From NCBI GenBank assembly GCA_963971285.1, contig OZ020262.1, positions 14,115,308-14,179,307 of the forward strand: 64,000 nucleotides of DNA, in the 5' to 3' direction. A program made the translations under genes and the position numbers. The notes under the pieces are model-generated. The model was not told the DNA's origin. It searched no databases and worked only from the letters and a program-made list of their open reading frames with translations. Each line of letters begins with the position of its first letter. The stretch's first letter is position 1. Positions 46,689-58,193 of the stretch are shown here, piece by piece. This stretch comes from Astropecten irregularis (taxonomy: Eukaryota > Echinodermata > Asteroidea > Paxillosida > Astropectinidae).

Positions 46689-49253
46689 CTATTCACACTG
46701 TTTGCCGTTGACGTAGCTGTCAAATTCAGCCTTCCAGTTGACCATGTATTTTGTGCTCCAGTCGCTGAACTGCTGTTTCCATACTCGTTCGGCCTCGCTG
46801 ATATCACCTATACAAACAGCAAAGAAGAGAAGAGAGAAAAACATCAGATATAGAACAGTCGTCTGATCTAATACCAAGCCCTTCCTAGAGAAGGACAGTT
46901 TAAAATTCAAGAAAAAGCCTTGATTTTTATGATCTTACAAGTAACTATGTTTGTAAGATTATAAAAATCAAGGATTTTTCCTCGCTGTGAAGTGGAAGGT
47001 TTTTACACCAAGGCCAAAGGAAGTTTATTCAGTGGCCATGCAACCATGAACATGAATAGGCGATTATGACCTATAGCGCCACCTAGTGTTTGAGATTATA
47101 CATTGCGAGCGAATTGGCCCTTTCGTGGACAGTGTGCAGCGACGTATCATGAGAAATATATTGTGGTACAGTTTGCGCTGAAAATTGTGAAGACAAAAAT
47201 CCCACAGGCCTGATAGCGTGTGGGCTTCCATCCTATACCTGTTTGCGTGATGAGTGTGGGGAAGTATTCCCTCCAGAAGGCGCAGCGTTGAGCGAAGGGA
47301 CCACGGCCAACCAGGTAGTCACCATTCACGATGGACTTATTGAGCGTCAGGAACTCCTGCTTCTCCACCGTGTAGACAGGCCAGTCGCTCTCAGAGTCAC
47401 TGTTGGGATTGCTGTAAATAGAAAAGAAACGATGAAATAGCTGTCTAAAGAGTGGGGTATGGCGAACAGGGGTCGATTTCACGAAGCCTTACGATCTATC
47501 GTAACTCGAGTTACGAAGAATAACCACCGTAAGTCTGCAATGCGTCTTCAGTCCAGGCTACGATTGATAGTAAGTTACGATGAGTTAAGTGAAATCTACC
47601 ACCGTTTTACCCTAGATTTTGAGTTTGGAAACCATAGAGGCGATATGTTTGACATTACTGTGTTATTATTGTTCTCATAGTCAGAGTAGACTTGTGAGCA
47701 ATTTGAGGGAATTTGAAGGTTAATTTGGTTCAAGAGTCTCACCCTGTTCTGGCAAAGTTTGCCCAGTATCTCATCATCTTACGACTCAGCTGCTCCTCCT
47801 CACTGTTGAAGCCTTTATCGGAGTGTAGCGGAAGACCGAAGATGTAGGCAATCTCATCGGCGTGGAGGACCCCCATCCAGTCCGGCCAAGGGTTATTGGA
47901 GGCCCGGTCGGTGAAGCGGTAGTAGTACACCGGATGACTGGCCCGGGCGTAGGCGAGGGCCATCTCGTAAGTGGGACACACAAAGCTCCAGTCGCCAGTG
48001 GACAAGTCAATGGCGTCCCGAAGCAGGGCCTGGTCGTTCGGGTTGAGCCAGGGGGTGTACTCGAAGTCTAAAGCGTTCAGACCGAATGAGTTGGCCTTGG
48101 GAAAGACGTATTTCAGCGCCGTCATGAAGGCTTCCCGGTCCAGGAGGCTCTCTGTGTCCTTGGAGAAGCCGGGGACCTCGTAGATGAGGAAGAAGGTTCC
48201 TTCGTTTGTGTTGCTGCCGATGAGCATCTCGCAGTCCTTGACGGCGCCGCGCTTGAGAGCCGACTCGGGCTGTTCGGTCAGGAAGGTGCCGTCGATGACC
48301 GGCACAAAGGGAAAGTCCAGGTATTCCGTGGTGACCCACTGGTTGGCCAGGATCTCCACCACCTCCCGTCCGCGGAGACAGTCGATGACCTGCGTGACGG
48401 ACAGCATGTTGCCGTTGGTGTCTGTGTCGCAGTTAAGGCGCTTGGCCAGGACCGTAGCCCTGCGGATGGCCTCGTCCATGGTGGTGTGTCCCCAGGGAAC
48501 GGTGGATGCCGCGCTCTCCAGAGCGGCTCGCTTGAACAGGTGCATACTCTCCGGTGAGATCATGTGCATGGAGATGCTAGCCGCACCGGCGCTTTCTCCG
48601 AACAGTGTCACCTGATCGGGATTACCACCAAAGACTTGGATGTTGTCCTGCACCCACTGCATAGCCAGGGCCTGATCTCTCAATCCCATGTTGCCGGGGG
48701 CACTGGGGTCACCCATCGACAGGAAGCCAAGTGCTCCGACTCGGTAGTTCATGGACACCACAATCACTCCTTCCTCTGCCACCAGGTTCTTCCCGTCGTA
48801 GACGTCCAAGGAGTCCACGCCGCTGATGTACGAACCGCCGAATATCCACATCATCACCGCGGCGTTGGTCGGTCTCGGATGTGGTACCCACACGTTTAGG
48901 TTCAGGCAGTCCTCCTGTAGCTCCACGTTGGGGTTCCACATCTGCGATCCTTCGAAGCCAGGGAAAAGCTCATCCGGTACCTGGAAGCAGCCGGCTCCGT
49001 GCTCGGTGGCGTTGTACGTGCCTTCCCACGGATCCCTCGGCATGGGGTTCTTGAAGCGCAGCTCCCCTACCGGGGCCTTGCCGTATGGAACGCCGAAGAA
49101 GGCGTCCACAGTCTTGCCGAAGACGGAGAGACGTCTGCCGAGTATCCGTCCGGTGGAGATGACTTCTACGGGACCTGAGCTCTGGGTCATCACCAAAGTC
49201 CACAAACTCGCGAAGAGTAAAATCATTTGTCCTGACTCCATTCTTGTCACCAT
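46689..49253 (-). CDS. ACHE: acetylcholinesterase-like serine hydrolase, T-type (AChE-B)
   Basis: Coding exons on the minus strand: 49253-47743, 47411-47239, 46807-46689 (600 aa). The start is MVTRMESGQM (ATG at 49253, context GCCGCATGG); a longer upstream frame is rejected because an acceptor (ttattcacag) ends at 49268. Signal peptide follows. Catalytic Ser221 in FGESAG, Glu351 in GSNTNEGTFF, His464 in VLHADE, choline-site Trp106 in SQMWNPN. Exon 2 (GNPNSDSESDWPVYT...RCAFW) and the T-peptide exon 3 (GDISEAERVW..., ending KQCE) match AChE-A and vertebrate boundaries. The oxyanion loop reads FGGSYISG, placing Ser at the position of Torpedo Gly119, Tyr at F120 and Ile at Y121. The acyl pocket is L/F, between AChE and BChE. 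Likely secreted and tetramerising; activity uncertain because of the Ser. Confidence 0.93.
46911..46980. repeat. 30-bp-arm hairpin in AChE-B intron 2
   Basis: GAAAAAGCCTTGATTTTTAT + GATCTTACAA pairs with TTGTAAGATT + ATAAAAATCAAGGATTTTTC across a 10-base loop with two mismatches. It lies about 100 bp upstream of exon 3. Confidence 0.85.
47469..47601. mobile_element. MITE family B copy in AChE-B intron 1
   Basis: GGGGTCGATTTCACGAAGCC at the left and GATGAGTTAAGTGAAATC at the right, with CGATAGTAAG-type interior. Slightly diverged. Confidence 0.75.
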
Positions 49254-49351
49254 GCGGCTGATACAAACTGTGAATAATGAGAAAAGAAACAAAAATCTAA
49301 TTTAACACAATGGTCTAACAAATAATTTCCCGCACAAATTATACACAATAC

Positions 49352-49480
49352 GGGTGATTCACAAGTGCGCCACCAAGAGTTTGCAACACGTTGCCCAATC
49401 AGGAAAGGGTCGACCGCTTCCGCGCATTGTGATTGGCCAACGCTATGCAAACTCTTGGTGGCGCGCTCTTGTGAAACGCC
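49352..49480. mobile_element. MITE family H upstream of AChE-B
   Basis: Inverted ends TTCACAAGTGCGCCACCAAG + AGTTTGCAA and TTTGCAT-complement + CTTGGTGGCGCGCTCTTGTGA, about 125 bp. Single-end relatives (CAAACTCTTGGTGGCGCACT) lie in CA-2 intron 6 (about 27595-27630), CA-3 intron 3 (about 41487-41512) and CA-2 intron 3 (about 26165-26195). Confidence 0.75.
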
Positions 49481-50139
49481 AGTATTGAAAAGCTGTATGT
49501 GTATCTAATACTTTCTTGAACTCTTGTCATTTTGAGAAAGATCATGTTTTTAGGATCGAAACGTCGGGCCCTCCTTACTCATGGCATTCCGGTGATTATT
49601 TGGGCTGATGAGCAGTTTGCAGCAGTTAATTCCTTGTATTATTTGCTAAGTATGTTTCTGGCTACCCTTTCGTTCTCTCGCTTTCCTTCTTGGCTTCGCA
49701 TTTTTTCTGCATGACTCCACGACAATGAATCTACCTTGTTGACAAACGGCGCGGCAAGTAAAATGGCACCGGAAAGCCTCTTTTTGATAATCATTTGGGC
49801 GCAAAATTGCCGTGACCTCAAACGCAAGGCATCTCATTCCCGAGAAAAAAAAATTGCTTTTGAACGGTGTATAGCAAGTCACGTACTAAACCCCATAATA
49901 GAAGCACACCGGAGGCAACCAGAGAAAAGATCCTATAGATAGAAATACGGTAATCTAATTAATACCTTCATAAATACCATCGTAATTAGATCAGGTATTA
50001 ACGCGTACAAGTAACCTTCAACAGGGAGAAAAATAATACATCCCATGAAAAATAAACTGCCTTCAGGCGAACATGGCGTGTGGAGAGTCCCATAATATGT
50101 GAAGCCGTTGGTTTTCTGTATCATAAAGCTCTTCCTCAA

Positions 50140-50286
50140 GTGTAGCCTTGATGTCAAGATCTTGCCAGTATTGACATTTTCAGTGTCGGTTTCAGCGTCG
50201 AACGCGAGACGGATACCAGCGGCCACCTTGAGGGCGTTTGGGGAGGCTAGACGTCCACATCGATTATGTCGCTGGTTTGCAGACAT
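50140..50286 (-). CDS. candidate 5' coding exon, unknown protein
   Basis: A minus-strand ATG in good context (AACAAAATGTCTGC) opens MSANQRHNRCGRLASPNALK then VAAGIRLAFDAETDTENVNT, with C/G-rich third positions unlike the AT-rich flanks. Possible donors follow (CTCAAG|GTGGCC, GCTG|GTATCC). It lies 1 kb upstream of AChE-B on the same strand. No family recognised and no partner exon found. Confidence 0.25.
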
Positions 50287-50367
50287 TTTGTTTAGTTGAG
50301 TAATGCCACGCATTGTCAAGGTGAAGGTGAAAACAGACTTGGTATACGAATACTAGGGTAGCAATTA

Positions 50368-50460
50368 AAGACTAACTAGGAGAAAAACCTACATAAGCTT
50401 TCGTAGTAATAACTACCTAAAATGCGAAAGCTTATGTAGTGTTTTCTCCTAGTAAGTCTT
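50368..50460. repeat. 36-bp-arm hairpin
   Basis: AAGACTAACTAGGAGAAAAA + CCTACATAAGCTTTCG pairs with CGAAAGCTTATGTAGTGTTT + TCTCCTAGTAAGTCTT around a 21-base loop. Few mismatches. Very small inverted-repeat element or hairpin RNA source. Confidence 0.85.
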
Positions 50461-50835
50461 GGCTAATTTTATTTATCATTTCGATAGATTGACACGGCTA
50501 CCCACAATATTTTTTGGTTAACGAAGAAAATGCTCTGATAATTTCAGCTTGCGCAGTAGATGGTAAACGTAGTACGTGCGATTGTACATGTACGAACGTG
50601 CTTGTTTAACAGGAGGCAGCCATCTTATAACAGGCATTTTGTGCATTCTGAAGAGCATAAATCCTTTCTACAAAATAAAGTAGGACGCGGGGTTGACCTT
50701 TCTTTGAAATAACTTTAATAGAAGGTCCAATGCACACAATGAGTTTTACATAAGAACTTTGCACTGACATGATTGCCAAGTAAAGATATCTGTCTTATAT
50801 TATTTTGTTTACTAGTTATCAATGGCAAATTCTCT

Positions 50836-50908
50836 ATAGGGAATAGAACCCTGGACCTCCGAGTGAACAGACCCGCAGGGCACAATACTGGCTAAGCTTT
50901 TTGGCCCT
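50836..50908 (-). repeat. tRNA-derived sequence
   Basis: On the minus strand GCTTAGCCAGTATTGTGC resembles a D arm/A box, and GGTTCTATTCC 45 nt later matches the B box (GGTTCRANTCC) at 10 of 11 positions; AGGG/CCCT makes a T stem. Span about 73 nt, but the acceptor stem does not pair. Best read as a tRNA pseudogene or SINE head. Confidence 0.4.
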
Positions 50909-51420
50909 CGCAAGATTTCCCACGCCCAACAAAGGGACACGAAACAAGACTACGTCTACCAACAATAATTCCCACGTCCTCGTGGAAAAAAAAAGAAGAA
51001 GAAAAGCACAAAAACAAGATGAATGCGAGGCCCACGGACTTGTTTGCTTTGCACAAATAGTACAAACAATTTCTTCAATAGAAGGGCCAAAGCATATAGA
51101 ATAAATTCACATTCTTCTGCACAGGACGTAAAAGCAATGCCAAATCATGTATTTACATATAAATGCATAATGGCAGTGGCCTTGGATTTCAACAAAGCTC
51201 ACGGTATTGTTGAAGTCGTGAAGGCTTGCAAAGAAATCTAAAAAAATTCAGCCAAATCAGCCTTTTTTTTACAGGTCGGGCAGCATGGACATGCCAACCT
51301 GACCCCCTCCCCGGCCAACCTAGTTTTAGGGCCTACATCGAAATTATTCAAAGTCGAAAGTTACACGAGTAGCCGAACAACAAGTCTATAATTATGAGAA
51401 AACGATTTTGGCTGACCAGG

Positions 51421-51556
51421 GGTTGATTTAACGAAGCCCTACGATCGATCGTAACTCCAATTACGAAGGATAACACATCGCATCCTATGTAGGGCTACAA
51501 TGCTTCATAAGTCTTACGATTAATAGTTAGTTATGATGAGTTTGATGAAATTGAAC
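51421..51556. mobile_element. MITE family B copy
   Basis: GGGTTGATTTAACGAAGCCC at the left, GATGAGTTTGATGAAATTGA at the right; same internal CGATCGATCG motif. Confidence 0.7.
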
Positions 51557-51559
51557 GCT

Positions 51560-54010
51560 GCATCGCGAAACACGAGCATGGTTACGACTATAATACATAC
51601 ACACTAACAGAGGTCAGAACAATTAATTAGCATTGGGGCGATTACATAATTTAACACGGTACAGAGAAAAAAATTGCCAGTCTTAAGAACAATACTAAAA
51701 GACCATGTTTAAGAAAAAAAGGGAGAACGGAGTTATATATTTGGCATTTTTATCGAAGTAAAGAATTGTATCAAAGATCCCCAGCAACCGTAGATTGTGT
51801 GGACTCGTGTAATCTCATTCCGTATGCAGTTCAATACCAATAATCTGATATGTTTGTTTTACAAGGACGAGCTAAGTGGGCATATTATGCATATCATTAC
51901 ATAGCCCCATTACTGCACAGTGCTGCATAGGCCCGTTATATTGAGCGCTGTACGAAGGCTCCAACAGATTATGTAACGTCATCGATTTGTTAAATACGGC
52001 ATAATGACTAATCAATATTCCAATTAAAACGTTTGCACTGGCTGAAGAGCTAGCTGTATAGCTCCATGGACAAGCACATAGCTATGACTTCCCACATGAC
52101 GATTTTGATACGTATACGAATATTCCACTGTATTGGAATTTATAGTATTTTTTGGTCATAACATAGACCTTTCTTCCATGGTCACATAGGCACAACACCG
52201 GGTAATCATACACATATAATGGCCAGTCAAATCATGACATAATTTCATCATTCTAAACTTCAGATGCATTCGAAAACACATTAATAAGCATACAAACAAA
52301 CACACAATAACCTTCTGTGTATAGGCTATAACACCCTAATACTAGACATTTTATGCAGTTTTATACAGTGTATGTATAAGATACATGCACCTTAAAATAT
52401 GCCGAGGGTAAGTTGGACACGGCTTGCTGCAACTTACTTCACTTTGAATATACGGTACATTGACTTGAAAACATATTATTCATAGTCATGGTGGACCTAC
52501 ATGTAGGCTCACGCCAGCATGTAGTGTCACGAATCGTTGCATATACACCTGTAAATACAGGGGCACTGTAGCCTATGTGGGTATGCCATGATTTACAACT
52601 ATTCATTAAATTTTCGAATCTTAATTCACAGCGAAAAACTGCAATTACAAGAATGTTTAAGTCATTCTATCCACACACAGATGGCATGCACATGTAGACT
52701 GGCCCAGCACTGTTATACACGCATTGTATAGAAAACCAAACGAACAATTAATAAACAACAAAACATGCGACTGTTTTTTTCAAGTGACATCACGTCGACA
52801 GCTTCATTTGAACTAGCAATAACCACAGAATCACTGACAGCTTCAATGAACACTCCATGCCAGTGGTTAAATATATTTTACAGACTCGGTATCAAATAGA
52901 GACTCTATTTTTTTCAAACTGTAACAGTACGAAACAGAAAATGACAACTTACGATTTTGCAAGAGCACGGTCCTTCACGTGTAAAATGGCACAGACAAAA
53001 CTATACGTAAATTCCCTGCCGTGTGTAGCACGACGCAGTCAACGCGTTACTGGCAGTGAGTATAGTGTATATGTATTGATTTGAATGACAGCACACGCTA
53101 GCATGAGTTTTCCTTTATTATTATTCTTCCTCCTGCCAGCCAACTGCACTTACCAAGGTACAAAAGCCAAAGTAGTCCGTAGCCGTCAGCCAAAAAGGAA
53201 AAAAATAAATGATACGGGTGTTTTGGAGGCCCTTGACGGCTTCAGATCGATACGGCTGATCCGGCCCCCGATGAAGTACCGCTATAGGGGGCTTAAGCGT
53301 CGGTATAACGCGCTAATATGAAAAAACCCGGCCAGTGCGGTCTTGAAAAATGTATACACTATATAAAGCGATCAATAGACCTTTGTTATTATACGCTTCA
53401 CATCTTCCTTATAATAAGAAGTGGATTGGACAAAGGCGTGTTCATAACACAATGTTAAAGGTGCGACCATAACGGGAGCCAGGTCGAAATAATTCTATCA
53501 TCAAAACAGAATCAGAAATAAATAGAGTCCCGTTTTTTTGTTCTCTGTAAAAAAAAAAAAAGGTAAGAAAGAAAAGAAACAGAAAAGGAGGGATGCTTTT
53601 GGATGATTTTGGATGACCAATGTTAAGGGAGGTTCGCCTGCCTTATTGAAGCAAGAAATATAGGCCAGTATGACACAGACAAACAAACAGACACCCCGAC
53701 AAGCCGACTAATCAACAAGCGGGCCACAACCAAACAAACAATCAGCCACGGGAGCAAGAAAATAAGCCAATGGGCAAGCAGGCGAGCAATCAAGTAGGGA
53801 AGCAAGCAAACAATGGCACGGAGAAGCTGGGCGAAGCCAACGCCCACCGACAGATAAACAAACCAACCTGGGTATTTAAGGGAAGAATAAGCCGACGAAC
53901 AACATGGAAGTTGACGCAAGCAATAAGTAAAACGCTATAACATGTTCATTGGCAAAACAAACAGACAAGCAAACAGACATCTCTGGATGTGTACTCTAGT
54001 GGTTTTAGAC
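51560..54010. other. intergenic DNA, no gene seen
   Basis: AT-rich with many short open frames. About 53660-53850 is low-complexity (AAACAAACAGAC, AAGCAAGC) that gives spurious open frames. Confidence 0.45.
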
Positions 54011-54015
54011 TCAAG

Positions 54016-54180
54016 GGTCGATTTCACGAAGCCCTACCGAGGGGTCGATTTCACCAAACTCATCGTAACTTACTATCAATCGTAGGACTTATGAAGCAGT
54101 GCAGTCCTATAGGACAGACACCCCTTCGATGGGTTATCCTTCGTAACGATCAATCGTAGGGCTTCGTGAAATCGACCCCT
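54016..54180. mobile_element. MITE family B, full copy plus a truncated end
   Basis: A 30-bp partial left end (GGGTCGATTTCACGAAGCCC) is followed at once by a complete copy, from GGGGTCGATTTCACCAAACT at about 54044 to GGCTTCGTGAAATCGACCCC at about 54178. Its arms match best of all copies, so it may be the youngest. Confidence 0.8.
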
Positions 54181-56830
54181 CACATTCAAGCTAGTTAGGT
54201 CTAGGTACATGTATGTGTTCCCCCTTTAACCATGACGAGACGAGTGTGTCACAGTTGTATACAGTGTTGAGAGACAGCGTTAAGTATACATAGCCCCAAG
54301 CACAATACGACTTAGCATCACTCGGCGACCAGGGGTATACATGTACAGAGGATATACACAACTATGTGCGCTTCGAAGTGAGAATAGTGGGATAAGCATC
54401 GTAGCAAATAGTTCAAGTGGGTCATCAAGCAACGAGACAGATACATGTAAGAGGGCTAAGCACGGTTATGCAAATAATGTACAAGTATTGGGCTAAGAGA
54501 TTTGGGCAAATTATAAATCAGTGGATCAAGAATGGAAGTAAATAAGTAGGCCATATAAGTAACTGACCGAGCAATGAGGCAAGTTAAATTATTACACTTA
54601 ACACTCAGCTAATCAATGGGATAAGTCAGTTATATGGAGGCGTTATAAGTATCATCAGCAGACCAGTACAGGCAGTTGGACCAAAAATGGAGGTTAAACA
54701 ATCATAATCAGTAGGGCCTATATTAGTCAATAACTAGAATAAGTGGACCAAACATGGAGGCGAACATGCCGAATAAGTTCAATGGATGAAGCCAGACAAG
54801 CACTTTAACAAGAAATGGTATTAGGTTGCCTCCAAGTTGCCACTGAAAATTGCCTCATGTAACATGGCCCTGACGCTACGAGGCACTCGAGAACGCCTGT
54901 AATTAGCGTCAACGCGTACGTATAAAGTACAGTTCGTCTAGATTTAATCAACTGATTGGCAACCGTCTACCGCCCTCTCGCGGTGGCACACTTACTACCA
55001 AATCGTACCACCCACAAGTAACAAAAAAAGCTCACACCATTTCAGAGAAGAGTTAAATATCCGTTTTTTCTAGTTCATGAGAAGGCCGCGTCAGATTTCG
55101 GCACACACGCACGGGGACAGAACTAACGAAGCTCCCGTCCGGGGAGTGCCACGGAGTTGCACCGACGGGGTGAAAGCTAAGCCTCGCTCACTGGCTCCGT
55201 CATCTTGTAGAATTAATTATCTTTCCGAGTAGGCAAGGGATGCGATCGTGAGTGCAGGAACCGTCCAGGATACGGGTTATGCATCGACGCGACGGTGTGT
55301 GTCCCCCCCAATGGACGCTAAAGTCGTCATCCCATTTTGTTTTGACCTGTTAAGATGTCTGACCTCACCGTTTTATGCAGGTCCAAGGAAAGCAAGGTCG
55401 ATTATATTGAAGAGGTTTCACCCCTAACAACGGACAGAATAAGGTTGAAATTATTTTGTTCTCGAGCTAAATCTGTGAAATTATCAGCTAAATTAATAAT
55501 TGGAAACAGTAGAAAACAGCGAAAACCCATTGGAACTGTTAAATTGTAAAGTGATTGTAATTAAGAGGTTTTGATCTCGGCTATCAAAACTGTTTTCGGT
55601 CTTTTGTTTTACTCATTTCTAGATAATTACAGCATTTTAGGCAGAAATTGTTGTAGCCCAGTGTTGGAGTCAAGTCCCCAAATCCGAGTACAGAGTACAA
55701 TGACTACTTCAAGGTCCAAGTACTGGGTCAGTCAGAGTACAGTGCTGGCGAGTCCAAGTCCAAAGTTCAGTTCTGATATGTCCTTGTCTACCTCAGGAAG
55801 GCATCGAGAACGCAAAAAGAGTAAAGGTTCACATACACAACCACCTTAACCCATTATTGTACTCTCTGGAATTCACTAGTACATCTTTAAGGAGTAGCAC
55901 AATTCAGTCATGTGCCCAGCTCCATTAGCGTCCAGGCTGACTCGTCTGCAAAGAAGAAAAAACCTGACACCTCGATGAATGTTGGTGCTGAGTTTGTCGC
56001 CTGTCAATTTGGGTAAGAGGCCGGCCAGGGTCTGACCGGTGACGTTGCCCTGCCTGCGTGGAGCGTCACGCACAGTCATCACGCGCTCTCGCCTTGAAGG
56101 GTTGCGTAGTCCGTTGCGAAGCTTCACGTACACTGTACGTACATGAAAACCCGAGTACCTTTTCAAAGCAGTCATTACAAGACGGACACATTTAACTCAT
56201 CTCGTGTTTTTTTCCCAGCGAACTCACGAATCGCAGGTCCTATGCATTTTGCATGAGCTTCCGATGGAGTCGAGTACTCATGCAGCTGTTTCTATGAATT
56301 TTATTGCGATCGTAAGAGCAAAAAAAGGGGGACCGTGGCAAAGCACTGACGATATACTGCACCATGCAGCATCTTTGACATGTTCACGACTCGTGTAATT
56401 TCTCGGTGCCCTTCTTCATCAGAAAGGTCGGACGAAGTAGAGGAACTCATTAAGTCGTAAGCCTCACGGCAAGGTGAAAGATTGGACTTTCCATGTCAGT
56501 TTTATGCCTTAAGTCTCAATTACTCAAAATGTCTACATTTCTGGGAACTCTTCTTGGCTTGCAGCACGTTAATACGCATCCTTCAACACATTACATTCAC
56601 AGAATTACCACGAAGAAGAAAAATAATCCAAAAATTCTTCGACTTTCTGTGGACATGCCACAGGCCACTCCACAGGCCACGTTTCAACTAATGAAACCAA
56701 TGCTGATGTGCGGCTCGTATACTAGAAACGGACATCAGTATAAACATCAGAGACCTTTTGCATATTGTCCAGAAACTATAAGGAGGAATCTTATCACTGG
56801 ACCATTGCAAATTGTAGGGGTATGACTGGC
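54181..56830. other. intergenic DNA with two GC-rich islands
   Basis: GC-rich patches at about 55076-55210 and 55915-56110 (the latter with a 100-codon minus-strand frame) lack recognisable motifs or splice sites. A fragment of MITE A2 lies at about 55568-55650, and GAGTCCAAGTCC-like low-complexity repeats at about 55660-55770. Confidence 0.4.
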
Positions 56831-56833
56831 TTA

Positions 56834-57055
56834 GGGGGTTTACGAAACGGAGGATCAGACTAAGTCAGGCTCCGGCTCCATTTCGTGAATCCATTCTAAA
56901 ATAATAGGTATCGAAATAGAGGCTTTTAGCTGCGGTTCGAAAGTAGATTCTGCTTTGAAAAGGAAATCAGAGATTGAGCTTCATATATTTTCAGGATATT
57001 ATGGATGACAGAGCCGGAGCCTGAGTCTGATGAGCCTCCGTTTCGTAAATCCCTT
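56834..57055. mobile_element. MITE family D, complete copy
   Basis: Inverted ends GGGGTTTACGAAACGGAGGA and GAGCCTCCGTTTCGTAAATC, then subterminal CAGGCTCCGGCTC / GAGCCGGAGCCTG. About 222 bp. Confidence 0.82.
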
Positions 57056-57954
57056 TAGTTGCGAACAGATTGGTGTTTATAAAGCGCCCTCTCGTGGTGG
57101 TGCACGTATCGCGAATTTCACGTACACAATTTTTAAGACTGAGCTTAAAGTATGGATGTGTACCCTTGCATCATCGCATCGTGTTAAGTATTATGGGATG
57201 GGTGGAAAGGGTCCCCTGAAATACGGACGCGAATGTACGGAAGAGGCACTGTGAGGGGAGCAAATCAGTGCCGTCAATTCAGGCACATCACCTCACACCT
57301 GCCCCGGTGAAACCAAGCCAGTTTCTTCCTATCAAACCAGGGCCCAGTTAGAACCATACCCATGCCATGGCCGTCACTACACGCCAAGCAATTTACGGTC
57401 TCTCCCTCTCTTCCTCTAACTCCATGGCATCCGAGCAAGTAGCGACAGATGCCCGGATTAAGTCCGCGCGCCCGGCCATCCAGGCAAGAAAATAAGAATA
57501 CACACCAATTAATTACATCAAGCACTCGCCGCGGAGCCGTTGCAGGTACGAGAAGGGGGATTTACAGCCGGCCCCTCGGCAGGCTGGCAGGGTTGTCCCT
57601 TCCCCTAGCCCGAGTGATCCATCATCACTCGGTATAAACTCAGTCCACGATGAATTGGCCAGACAACAATATTCATGCACAGACACAACGTTGAACTTCA
57701 ACGATGTAAGAAAAAGAAGGGGGTCCGTGTAGGAAGTGTAGAAATCTGGCCTTGGGCTATGGGTGTAATATACAGGCAATGCACCCTCCAAACACGGACC
57801 ACCTATGCAACTGAACGATCTCTCCTTAAGGTTGCATGGGATGCATTTCTTCTTCTTCTTCTCGTCAAGCAAGCTCATTCCGTATAGCGAGCTAAATTCG
57901 ACAAAGTTTAACGAAAACCTAACGCCAAGCCCCTATCCTGGGTGTTTCAGAGCA
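57056..57954. other. intergenic DNA, no gene seen
   Basis: About 57250-57650 is fairly GC-rich on both strands but has no motif I recognise. Confidence 0.35.
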
Positions 57955-58193
57955 ACCAGGGGGCCTTTCTGAAAGTTCGGCTCAGGCTTCGGATCCGTCT
58001 TCATTTCATAAATCCATTCTCAAATTACAGGTATCAAAATAGAGATTTTTGGCTGCGGTTAGGAAGTAGATTATCTGGTTTGAAAAGAAAACAGAGCTTC
58101 AGCTTCAATGTAAGACCACAAGCTATATTTTCAGCATACGGATGACGGAGACGAAGCTGGAGCCTGAGCCGGAGTAGTTTTCAAAAAGGACTC
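57955..58193. mobile_element. MITE family D, diverged copy
   Basis: Shares GGTATCAAAATAGAGATTTT, TGGCTGCGGTTAGGAAGTAG and GGAGCCTGAGCCGGAG with the copy at 56834; the ends are worn. Confidence 0.72.

Noticed and set aside
49254-49292. Upstream start for AChE-B giving MFLFSLFTVCI
   Set aside because: This stretch is intron: ttattcacag ends at 49268 and the first ATG after it has a good start context and a signal peptide.
48184-49305. Plus-strand frames of 110-160 codons across AChE-B exon 1
   Set aside because: Antisense shadows of the real gene.
53623-53919. 98-codon hydrophobic minus-strand frame resembling a membrane protein
   Set aside because: Low-complexity AAACAAGC-type DNA gives repeated Leu/Val codons on the complement.
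55876-56175. 99-codon minus-strand frame in a GC-rich island
   Set aside because: No motif, splice site or neighbouring exon; kept only as a note.
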